Positions 10,202-19,622 of a stretch of DNA of 64,000 nt are shown one piece after another. Made by a program: the position numbers and the translations under genes. Location of the stretch: positions 62,001 through 126,000 of the forward strand of contig JANBPK010000708.1 in NCBI GenBank assembly GCA_027579435.1, in the 5' to 3' direction. The DNA is from Candolleomyces eurysporus (Eukaryota > Basidiomycota > Agaricomycetes > Agaricales > Psathyrellaceae). Every line of letters begins with the position of its first letter. Positions within the stretch are counted from its first letter, which is position 1. The notes under the pieces are model-generated. The model ran no database searches, was not told the DNA's origin, and saw only the letters and a program-made list of their open reading frames with translations.

Positions 10202-11603
10202 ATGGCCCCAGTCCGACTTCGCCACCCCAAAGGGGTCTCAACGATCCAGATACCTCTCGATAAAGAAGACTATACCGTCCAAGACCTCCTGCAAGAAATA
10301 TACAAAGCGACCGAGATCTTGCCATCTCGTCAGAGCTGTGCGATTCTTCATGAGCGTCAATGAGATAGATACTCATCATTTATTACATATTGATGGATTT
10401 AGTGAAGACGGGATACCCACCGCGCCCTTTGACGCTCGTCCCTGAGCTGCCGCTTTCGAGTTTGGATTTGAAGAGCGGGGAACAGCTTATCGTGCAAGAG
10501 GATGCTCCGAGTTCGTCCAGAGGAACCGAGTCTGCTGCTGCTACATCGAGNGCTAGAGCAGTAGCGCGATCCCCTCCGAGGTCTGCGACGAGACCAGCTN
10601 CTCCACCTGCACCCGCACCCGCTTCTCNAGANCCTGCTCAGAGTAGCTCGAACAAGAAAGAATTTGTTGAGGTAGATGGGGGATACTTGATTCACAGGGT
10701 GCGCTTCTNNATGCGTATCGTTGNGCTCTTCGAGTTNATTTGGATGCTACAGGTCGTCCCGGATGATAACTCTTGCCTCTTCTCGTCTTTGGCTCTCATA
10801 TTCGAGCAATCCATGACGAAGGCTCAGCAGTTGCGCAAGAGTACGTTCGTTCCCTCGCCCCACTTCGAGAGGGCCTGACCACCATATTATCTTCCAGCCG
10901 TCGCTGAAGGGATCAAGGGGGATCCCATCACATACGATGAAGGAATCCTCGGGTTNGTCTGCAANCCAATCCCTTCACTCATACGANCTAAGCGTCGATC
11001 TCTTCACGTCTACTTATAGAATGTCACCACCGAAATACATCGAAACCATCTCCAAACCTTCTTCCTGGGGTGGTGCNATCGAACTGGCNATCCTCGCNTC
11101 ACACTANCACACCGAAATAGCCAGCATCGACGTTGAAACAGGGCGTATCGATAAATTCTCTCCAAACGAGAANAGCGGCCCTGCCACTGGAAATCGGGCC
11201 CTGGTCGTCTATTCGGGTATCCATTACGACGCACTGTCCTTCTCNCCTATGGAAGAAGCTCCTGATGAATGGCACCAGACGCTATTCCCAATTGTAAGTT
11301 CTCATGCATATATTCAGACTCTCTTTTTCTTTTTGCTCAAGCAAACTGCAGAAAGATGGAAGCGACGACAGCGATTCGATCTTGGTCGCTGCAAAGAAAC
11401 TAGCCGATAGTCTGCGCGCCAAGAAGGCGTTCACCAACACCGCTACCTTTGACCTTCGTTGCGAGGTGAGATTTCCGCTGAACTGTAAATGATTAGTTAG
11501 TCCTGACACCTCAATCTAGCAATGCGGCCAGGGCCTGAAGGGAGAAAAGGGAGCGAGGGCGCATGCGGAGGCTACTGGTCATACACGGTTCGGGGAATAT
11601 TGA
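10202..11603 (+). CDS. OTU1: OTU1/YOD1 ubiquitin thioesterase
   Basis: Deubiquitinase that acts with Cdc48/p97 in ER-associated degradation. Exons 10202-10337, 10403-10698, 10753-10840, 10898-10952, 11020-11293, 11352-11465 and 11520-11603 give 348 residues with all phases consistent. Domain order is: N-terminal UBX-like fold (APVRLRHPKGVSTI.. TGYPPRPL), a low-complexity Ser/Ala/Pro linker, then the OTU catalytic domain with nucleophile Cys about 152 in VPDDNSCLFSS. WGGAIELAILA follows, then catalytic His about 260 in YSGIHYDAL. The C-terminal C2H2 zinc finger (CEQCGQGLKG..HAEATGH) is present. All catalytic residues are there, so the enzyme should be active. Confidence 0.95.
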
Positions 11604-11755
11604 AGATAACATTGGAATAGTTGTTTACATGAAATNAGAGAAATGCTCCAGCTTTTTGGGAAGGTACCTCNGCCAACGTACGAACAATGGCTTGAGTTGA
11701 AAGGGAACGGGGGATCGTGTGGAGGGACAAAACTCTGCAAGAAAAGTCAAAAAGA

Positions 11756-11843
11756 TGGGGGCACCGCGGATCGAACGCGGGACCTTTAGAATACATCACG
11801 TGATGACTTCAGTCTACTGCTCTCCCAACTGAGCTATGCCCCC
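11756..11843 (-). tRNA. tRNA-Phe (GAA) with a 15-nt intron
   Basis: Read from 11843 downward. A 7-bp acceptor stem pairs GGGGGCA with TGCCCCC and the discriminator is A. The D arm is GCTC..GAGC. The anticodon loop begins CTGAAG (anticodon GAA). The T arm CCGCG-TTCGATC-CGCGG is perfect. The gene is 88 nt; removing 15 nt after position 37 leaves a 73-nt tRNA. The intron contains the perfect palindrome CATCACGTGATG. The 27-43 pair appears to be G-A and position 38 is T, both slightly unusual. It sits between OTU1 and the V-ATPase gene. Confidence 0.93.
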
Positions 11844-11960
11844 GATGAAAGGGACCGCTGTCATTACAGCCAGATCACTAAGGATCGAAGGTAACGCCGC
11901 CATGATGAGCGAATCTGTCCCTCTCTGCTCATCCTCCTCCATATCCCTTCCACAGTCACC

Positions 11961-12903
11961 ATGTCGGGCTCTGGCGCTCGCGAAAATGTCTTTGCGACAC
12001 GAATGGCCTTGACTAACACAAAGCTGCGNCTAAAAGGCGCACAAACAGGCCACTCTTTGCTAGCCAAGAAGCGAGATGCCCTCACCACTCGATTCCGAGC
12101 CATCCTTCGCAAGGTNGATGAGGTGAGCTCTTTCGCAAACTGACACCCCACAAACCGGGCGTTCAAATAGCTCAAGTACTCGTAGGCCAAGCGGAAGATG
12201 GGCAAAGTGATGCAGGTGGCCTCGTTCTCGATGGCGGAGGTCACTTATGCGACTGGAGATATTGCGTATCTCGTCCAGGAGCAAGCCAAGCTTGCAACGT
12301 TCAGAGTGAAGACCAGACAGGAGAACGTTTCTGGTGTTGTCCTGCCAGCCTTTGAGGCAGATCGNGTTGCAGGATCAGGTCCGTCCAAGTCCTTCTCTAC
12401 CAGTTCAACGGCATGATCTCACTTTGACTTGCATCCACCAGACTTTAATTTNACTGGCCTGGGACGAGGAGGCCAGCAGATCTTGAAAGCGAAAGAAGTC
12501 TACGCCAAAGCACTTGAAACCCTNGTCGAATTGGCATCGCTGCAAACAGCGTTCACCATTCTTGATGAAGTNATTCGNGCCACAAACCGTCGAGTCAACG
12601 CAATTGAACATGTCGTTATTCCTCGTCTCGATAACACCATTAAATATATCATGAGCGAATTGGACGAGATGGACCGAGAGGAATTCTTCAGGTAGGTATC
12701 TCCCCCAATCAAAACAAGTCGCACCGATCCTAACCCTGCGCAGATTGAAGAANGTGCAGGCGAAGAAGAAACGGGACACAGCAGCCCGCGAAGCTCAGCA
12801 GAAAGCCCAGAACGAGGAGCGGACAGCAGTTGACGTCGCTTTGGGGGACGACGAAACCTCAACTGATCTNCTGAGGAGTAAAGACGAGGATGTTATATTT
12901 TAG
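11961..12903 (+). CDS. VMA8: V-type proton ATPase subunit D
   Basis: Central-stalk subunit D of the V1 sector of the vacuolar proton pump; it couples ATP hydrolysis to rotor turning. Exons 11961-12122, 12186-12378, 12442-12691 and 12744-12903 give 254 residues, the usual family length. Recognisable stretches are the N-terminal coiled coil ([40 protein letters not shown]), the mid-region [10 protein letters not shown] and [19 protein letters not shown], and the C-terminal coiled coil [37 protein letters not shown]. All junctions fall inside conserved sequence and hold phase. Confidence 0.96.
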
Positions 12904-13105
12904 TCGTAATGTCTACCTCCCTACACTTCTGTTTCATCTGCAGTCCCTTCAATACACTTGCCTCACTGATATCAAGACGGGNCNGGGAGATGCACTTGTC
13001 ATAGTTGCAGGAAGGTAAAAGAGCATACAACATATCGCGATGATGCTAGCGCTACGCATGATTACATAGGTTTTGCAGGGGTTGACAGCGGAGGATGGGA
13101 GAGAA

Positions 13106-13845
13106 TTACTGAGAAAAGCGTTAGGACTTTCTTGATGATAAATAAANGAGAGAACATACGTCAACGTTCTCAACTTCGCCTCCAGGGGCTGCCGCAGACT
13201 TATTCCTGTCCTTCCTGTCCAGGATAGCCCGGCTAAAAATNCGTTAATCAAACCCCAACACGCTTTGAAAATCCGCAAGGCTCACCGATCCTTGTCCAGC
13301 TTGATGTTGATGATAACAACATTGCTGGGGTGGATGCCAATGGGAGAGCTGGCGCCGTTCGACTTGTCCCGTTGCACACGGTCAACATGGATAACCCACT
13401 TCTTGCGGTACACCTGCAGGACCTTGCCCTCACGACCCTTGAACTTTCCTCGAACAATTCGGACCTCGTCGTCTTTGCGGATGGGTAGTGAACGGGTCTA
13501 AGAAACGCAGATGTCAGGGATGCCCACAGTCCCANAAATTGACCTGACATACGTTGTGCTTGGTGCGGAGTTCTCTCGAGAGGGCAGAGGACATGATCTT
13601 GCGGCGGATGGAGGAGGGGGCCGAGAAGTGCGCCTTGCGCGACTTGCGCCTTGAGGAGGAAACGTCTGTCGAGGANGCAAATTAGTCTCGTCGTTCGACC
13701 AATTTTTAGGCCGGCAAAGGTCATCCAGTCATCTAACCACCCATCCAGCCCAGATCTCCACCAAATTCCACCAGAACTTCGACATCGACGCAGGATGACC
13801 TCTCTAGACGGCGTAGCAGCGATACATACCGGCGTTGTACTTCAT
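13106..13845 (-). CDS. RPL26: 60S ribosomal protein L26 (uL24)
   Basis: Large-subunit ribosomal protein with a KOW fold near the exit tunnel. Minus-strand exons are 13845-13830, 13665-13553, 13497-13286, 13232-13160 and a final piece 13108-13106, giving 138 residues. Diagnostic runs are [75 protein letters not shown] and [18 protein letters not shown]. The ending is unusual: after ..GEVENVD a canonical intron (GTATGT, CTAAC branch site, CAG) leads directly to TAA, so the last exon's coding part would be only the stop codon. Without that splice the frame would run on for about 12 more residues to a TAA further down. Confidence 0.93.
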
Positions 13846-13998
13846 TTTTGTCGAGGAATGTCTTGAGGGCGCCTTGCACGATGAGGAACGATAGATTCTG
13901 TGGTGTCCAAAGCAGACTATTCCCACGACCCCAGCCAGACTCATCACGTGGTATCTCCCTCCCTTGAAGTGCTTAGCGCCTATTACATCCTCCCCGTC

Positions 13999-15020
13999 AT
14001 GTCTGACCTTAAAGCCCGCCCATCCAAGCTCAAATTCAAGGGCGAAAAGTCCAAGAAGAAGAGAAAGCGTGACGACGACGACGAAGGGCGCTCAGGATCC
14101 TCCAAACGAAGAGACGAAGAAGATANCGATACCTGGGTGGTCCCAGATGACGCAGTCGAAATACGAGGGCCAACTTTCATCCTCCACCCCTCAGATCCAT
14201 CTCCAATAACTATCAACTACAATGCAACTTCCGGCAAAATTGTCCTATACTCGGTGGACAAGGATGACAGTGCAGACGGCGAGCCAATAAAGCTGCTAGA
14301 CCGAACACCAACGGACGTCGCTCAGGTGTGGGTGGTAACGAGAATAGCAGGTTCTCCGACAATCAACATTCGAACGGGTACGGGTGAAGGGAAATTCCTG
14401 TCCTGTGACAAGTTCGGACTCGTTTCCGCCGACCGAGATGCTCGAGGGCCGCAGGAAGAATGGACACCCGTGGTCTTCNCAGACGGAATGGTGGCCTTTA
14501 TGAACATGTATGAGAAGTATCTCAGCGTCGACGAGGTTGCTGGCGGTGCTCTCCAGCTCCGGGGAGATAGNGAAGAAGTCGGTTTCCGAGAGCGGTTCTG
14601 GGTCAAGATACAATACAAGTACAAGAAGGAGGCAAATGAAGAGGTGAAGAAGAAGAAGGAGGGTGCGGCAGGTCCNGCGGCGGCGGACGAGGAGACAGCG
14701 AAGTATGTCANGTCTCTCTCNNCCCATTGGAATGTTGCTGAACCGTTTTTCCACAGCAAACTATACCAGACATGGGGCGCTGGGCGTACCGTGCTCTCGA
14801 AGGACGACAAGAAAGAGGTTGGANTCTNTCACNCGATGCCTTGTCTATCAGAGTTNCTCACNAATTGATCACTAGCTGAAACGAGCGAAGAAGGAAGGAC
14901 GGCTCGCAGAAGCNCTCCTTGAACGACGTTCGAAATTGAAGAGGTATCTCAAATCTCCCTTGTCGTTATTGTGTCAAACAGAGTTCTGACTNNGAGGATT
15001 CTAGCGATCGGTTTTGCTAA
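13999..15020 (+). CDS. FRG1: FRG1-like actin/RNA-associated protein
   Basis: Homologue of FRG1, a nuclear/nucleolar protein with a fascin-like beta-trefoil linked to RNA processing and actin bundling. Exons 13999-14817, 14876-14943 and 15005-15020 give 300 residues. It starts with a Lys/Arg/Asp-rich nuclear-localisation region (KGEKSKKKRKR), then the trefoil (DTWVVPDDAVEIRGPTF, FLSCDKFGLVSADRDARGPQEEW, YLSVDEVAGG). The C-terminal helix LKRAKKEGRLAEALLERRSKLK ends SDRFC; that ending is only reached by the third exon of 16 nt, whose frame agrees with the family. Several Ns in the Lys-rich linker do not break the frame. Confidence 0.92.
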
Positions 15021-15545
15021 AGTCTTTACCGCAACTTTGTGCTGTAATACATCTTTGCCTATGGACTTGTTCCCTTCGTTAACTTGGATTCTGCCATGTG
15101 AAGCTTCCTTTAAATCGAATTTCTGTGCAGTATGAATCTGATAGCCCTCTCCCTAGTCAACTGTTTTTCCGAACCCAAGNTTTAAAAGCAGAGAACATTT
15201 GACTCTCCGTTTCCGCGCGCTACGAGAATGACTGCTACTATTCCGGAGCCAGAAGGCCTTGTAATCAACCAAATTAGGGATTTGAGGGATTTCATGAAGA
15301 TAACTCATACTGCGCATGAATTCACCTATTTTCAGGTTTGTCGCTGACTCNTCTACAGAGAGTTGGATCATTGACCCTCTCCTACATAGAGATACTTCTG
15401 TATCCATACTATCTCGTTTCGGCCCCATAATAAGCAACTTCATGAATTAGATCCTATTTTATGGAATGACTGCATGCGGAGAGTGCGTAGTTGCGGACTT
15501 CTTCCTCTATAGCTTTGTACTTAAGAGTTGGTGAAACAGATAGCA
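15021..15545. other. Intergenic stretch, no gene seen
   Basis: About 525 nt. The only longer open frame (minus strand, 15153-15443) has no recognisable features and no splice support. It probably contains the FRG1 3' UTR and the promoter of the next gene. Confidence 0.5.
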
Positions 15546-17524
15546 ATGGGTGACCCTCGGCTCAACAGATACGAAAACCTTTGGCCAATTCGGGTGTACT
15601 ATGAGTGCCGAGTCCGAAACACACTGGAGCANGCCAACAGACAGGCTTCTGGAGGTCGGAGGAAGCGTNGACGAAAACCCAAAGCACCAACGAAGAACCC
15701 TGACCCACGTCCTCCAACAAATCCTGCACCGACNCTCAGTTTCATCATGGAATCTGGCCATGGCTCGTCGACGANCTCTTCGAACTCTGGAACCCTACCA
15801 AGTAATTTTCATNNTCCTCNGACTCCTCAAGCTGCATACCCCGTTCGAACCATTCCACCGGNTACATCTTCACTCCAGAACCCAAAGCCTGGCGGTCTGT
15901 NCCGAAGGATGTATATTGGCCTCCCCCCACCTGATATCAGGAAGAAGCGAACAGCAAGCAGCTCTGGACCACCGAATCCTGCCCCAATTCCGAGCCAGAC
16001 ATCGCAGCCGGTTGAAGAGGAGTCCAGTGACGATGAGTTGGGCGCTGCCCCTTGCTCAGATGTCCCATGGAGTCGATCTGCGATGGTCAGTACCTTCCTG
16101 TACTTCTTNCATGCCCGTCATTGAAAANGAGACTATATGTATCAACATNAACTAAATAGAACAGTAGCAAAGGACCTCTTCTNGANACNGTNCGCGTGGG
16201 CTGCCTCGAATGCGGGCGCCCACCTCCACGAGATCTAGCGGGTAATAGCAAGNGCATCCAAGCCATCGTCGGGGATAACANCGAACACCTCCGAGTCCTG
16301 TTCAGTGCGGGGTTAATTGGAGACCGCCATCTNGCAATGTTTCTNGAATGGCCTCCTAGCGAACAAAAGACGTTTATTGGCTCCCTTGATACCAGCGCCT
16401 TTATAAAGGAAGTACTGGCACATAGGCTCGTCTCCCCAGAGGATTCGNGGTCCGCCGCCCCAGAGTGCGACAATGGCAGTCAAGGGAGGGAGTGCGGTGG
16501 GGTTNGTGGAGANGATGTCNGGCAGGAGCCTGAAACCTCGCTTCCCACTCCCCCTCCTCCATATACCGGAGCCTTTCGAGTTCAGCAACCAACTCCGGAA
16601 GATGAAGAGATGTTGACGGATCCGGTCAAAACTGATGATATGCTCTTTCGCGCTTTGTGCTTGGAGGGACCCAATAGTCGAGAGTTGTTTGACGAGCTCG
16701 TAGTACGTCAGTTTTGGTCTTTCGATGCATGTCCATTTCTCTCTAACGTTGTATCCGTGTTTACTGCTAGGCCTTAACAAACATTCTAGGCTTCGAGTAT
16801 TTATCGACATATCATCCTACAAAGGAGTTGTTTGAGAAAACTGTGGCTGAGGTTCGTTGTGTTCTCTCCAGGGTCTCTATCATTCATCGTCGTCATTTCT
16901 CATCGAACNTTGCATCTCTTTTGTAGATATGCAAAGATAAACAGGCCCTCGAGCTTTACGAGAACAACTGGCCTGTCAGGTTCATCCTCAAACGACTTGC
17001 CCGCAAATGCGGCAACAGGCCACTCGACGACCATCTCGGTGTGAGCCAGATGCATGCGGTCGTACGTTTTTTTCGCTTGCTTGGTTCTTTTGGCTCATGC
17101 TCAACTCGCCGTCACTGTTTGTTACTTGTAGCAGCATCCCACCAAACATCCCCCAACGTCTTCACCCCCTTGCAAGGCCACTGCAAAAANTTTTACCATG
17201 AACTTGACCGTCCTCGAAAGCACGCCCACCCCATGGGTCAATTACACCTGCCCAACCCATTCGGGGGTCGATTTAACTAGGGTTTCTGACAGCGTTATGC
17301 GTCTTTTACACCATCTAGGCCTTGCGGAGCTGATTCCAGTCCTTGCAACAGTTGGGATCCGAGAAGACGCCGACCTTGTGCAGTTTTGTATGTTCTCTGA
17401 CGAGGAAAAACAGAATATCTTTCAGGAGGACGGCCAGTGGCTCAAGTTAAATGCATTCCAACAGTTGGCTTTGAGACTAGAGTTGAGCGAGAGAAAGATG
17501 GGATGTTTCTTTGTAGCATCGTAG
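15546..17524 (+). CDS. Hypothetical protein, Pro-rich N-terminus, helical C-terminus
   Basis: Not assigned to a named family. Exons 15546-16085, 16160-16702, 16771-16851, 16927-17040 and 17132-17524 give 556 residues with all phases consistent. The first third is basic and Pro/Ser-rich (GRRKR..RKPKAPTK, PPPDIRKKRTASSS) with an acidic patch EEESSDDE. Next comes a Cys pair (VGCLECGRPPP), then helical segments, including YLSTYHPTKELFEKTVAE and ELYENNWPVRFILKRLARKC. The final 100 residues (MRLLHHLGLAELIPVLATVGI...EKQNIF...LALRLEL) read like a compact helical, possibly SAM-like, domain; this is a guess from pattern. No signal peptide. The start at 15546 is the first ATG in frame and could be extended by an upstream exon. 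Confidence 0.75.
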
Positions 17525-17739
17525 AAAAATTGCCTGCATAGTAGTGATCTCAGATTTGGCGCTTTCGATCTCGCAACCTAATCGATGGTCGGCAGTTCGT
17601 TCCAATGGAAGAAAAAGGTGTACAAAATGCATTGGTCATTTGCTCGAAAGCTGTAGATGTATGTATCGTCTGGAAGAGTCACATAGGGGCAAGTTAAAAA
17701 AACAGAGCGCGGATGGGGAAAGCGTGAAAGGCAAAACAT

Positions 17740-18920
17740 TTAAAGATCTTCGTCGTCATCTGGCAAGGGAACAGCCTCGGCCTGCACGTTAATTAGCACC
17801 CACGAACATTGGTACTCGAGAAGTATTAACGTACCGCTGCCAACTCTTGTCGGTATTGTTCCATGAGTGCAGGGTCCACTGCGACTTCTGCGGGCGCCAA
17901 AGCGGGCGCAGCCACGAAATCAAGGGACGACTCCCTGTAGTAGTAAAGATGAGTCAGTCAGCGTGCTGTGGGCACAGACCAGGTCCGAAGCAGCGCCACA
18001 TACCCAACAAGTTTCCTGGCGAGCCAGAGGAAGGGCTTTTCGAAGTTGTAATTCGACTTCGCGGAGATTTCGAAATACTGGAGGTTCTTCTTGCGGTGGA
18101 AAGTGACAGCGCCGGTCTTCACCTTGCGCTCCTGTGATCGATGAATGATCGTGAATGAGCAACGTTTGGCTGCGCGGCTAAAGTTTGACCAACCTTCACA
18201 TCGACCTTGTTTCCGCAAAGGACGATAGGAATGTTCTCGCAGACGCGCTCAAGATCGCGGTGCCAGTTGGGGACGTTCTTGTAGGTGATACGGGAGGTAA
18301 CATCGAACATGATGATACCACATTGGCCTTGAATGTAGTAACCATCTCGGAGACCACCAAACTTCTCCTGACCAGCGGTGTCCCAGACGTTGAAGCACAG
18401 GGTGCCAAAGTTGGTGGAGAAAGTGAGGGGATGGACCTCTACACCGAGGGTGGCTGGTAGTGGAAAGAATCAGTCGATATTGTTGGTCTGGCGAGCCAGG
18501 CGCGGTGGGCGTACCGATGTACTTCTTCTCGAATTCACCAGTGAGATGGCGCTGTACGATGAATGATCAACACAATGTTTTCTAGAGAACTGTGGCCTGG
18601 GTGGCAACTTTGCAGGCCTTTTTCAAGAACACTGCACTGATGGTTGCCACAGAAGTTGAGCAACATACCTTGACGAAAGTGGTCTTTCCGGTTCCTCCAT
18701 CGCCAACTACGCGTTACCGATGCCCATCGCGAAGATCCAAGGAGTACCGGGTGGATTTGAAGGGCGGCGAACGAGAATTGGGCGCGAATCGCACATCGAT
18801 CAAAGAAAAGCGAGCAGATCGCGTTAAACGACGAGCAACGATGAATATTTTTGGACACGCACCAAGAACGAGCTTGAAGGTCGGTACGTTCGGTACAGCC
18901 TGGGGAGCAGCTTCAGTCAT
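17740..18920 (-). CDS. RAN: Ran GTPase (nuclear transport)
   Basis: Ran/Gsp1 small GTPase, the switch that sets direction of nucleocytoplasmic transport and aids spindle assembly. Minus-strand exons 18920-18863, 18706-18669, 18551-18515, 18453-18194, 18131-18004, 17934-17835 and 17781-17740 give 220 residues. Motifs are the P-loop GDGGTGKT (about 21-28), effector loop ..[27 protein letters not shown] (about 69), NKVDVK and [14 protein letters not shown]. The acidic tail DDDEDL at the end is the Ran-specific C-terminal switch. The gene shows no C-terminal Cys, as expected because Ran is not prenylated. Confidence 0.98.
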
Positions 18921-19345
18921 GACTATATGTGTGGCAAAGACGGTGGTGGAAGGAGAAAGAAGGAGAAAACTGTGAAAGAGAAAACTGACGGAGCTGAGTT
19001 AGATAAGGTTCTCTGGCGATTCCCGAAACAGCAATTCTTCGCCGGCTCCGATTTGTTCTTTCACAGCTTGCTTTTGCCAGTCATACTATATCGATTTCAT
19101 GATTCAAGTCCAAGGCAAAGGGCCACGATGGGACCAGGCCAAGATCTTTGGTGTCTCCAGGAATAGCTGGCTGGCTGGCCATGGGACAAAAACATATCAA
19201 TCGACAGAGAAGCTAATGACCGCTGCGATCTCAAGCATCCGAGGAAATGCCCCATCGAGGCCGCTATGCATACTCGTCCATTCATCATGCATACAAACCT
19301 GCTAGTATATTAGGTTGTCGATGGCATCCTCGCCTGGCAACCAAG

Positions 19346-19361
19346 TGACCCTGCAGGGTCA
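19346..19361. promoter_or_regulatory. Perfect 16-nt palindrome upstream of MFS gene
   Basis: TGACCCTGCAGGGTCA is its own reverse complement, about 260 nt before the transporter start codon and about 150 nt before its TATA box. Such a two-fold symmetric site suits a dimeric regulator; which one is unknown. Confidence 0.4.
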
Positions 19362-19509
19362 TTTGGGATGCCGGTTTGTCATTGGGATTGGAGAGCATTG
19401 ACCAGGCACCCGCGCGGCATGACGGCACGAAGAACCAATGAGCAACTCTTTCTAAAATTTGGGCACGGAACTTGTGGCATTTCGCGGCACCTTCTCCAAA
19501 TGTCCATGG

Positions 19510-19516
19510 TATAAAG
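19510..19516 (+). promoter_or_regulatory. TATA box of the MFS gene
   Basis: TATAAAG about 107 nt upstream of the ATG at 19623. Confidence 0.4.
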
Positions 19517-19622
19517 CTACTTATTTGCCGCAGGCCGACATCTTTCCTTCCCTTGGGTCTAGGTCTCGTTCAACCCATCACCTTGTTTCTCTTCTCCTCG
19601 TTACCCCTAACGTTTTACGACC

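Larger units (their letters stand above)
18921..19622. other. Intergenic region, divergent promoters of Ran and the MFS gene
   Basis: About 700 nt with no exon supported. It carries a perfect 16-nt palindrome and a TATA box upstream of the transporter gene, listed separately. Confidence 0.5.

Noticed and set aside
15153..15443. 96-codon minus-strand open frame
   Set aside because: No recognisable motif and no splice or promoter support; lies in a plain intergenic stretch.
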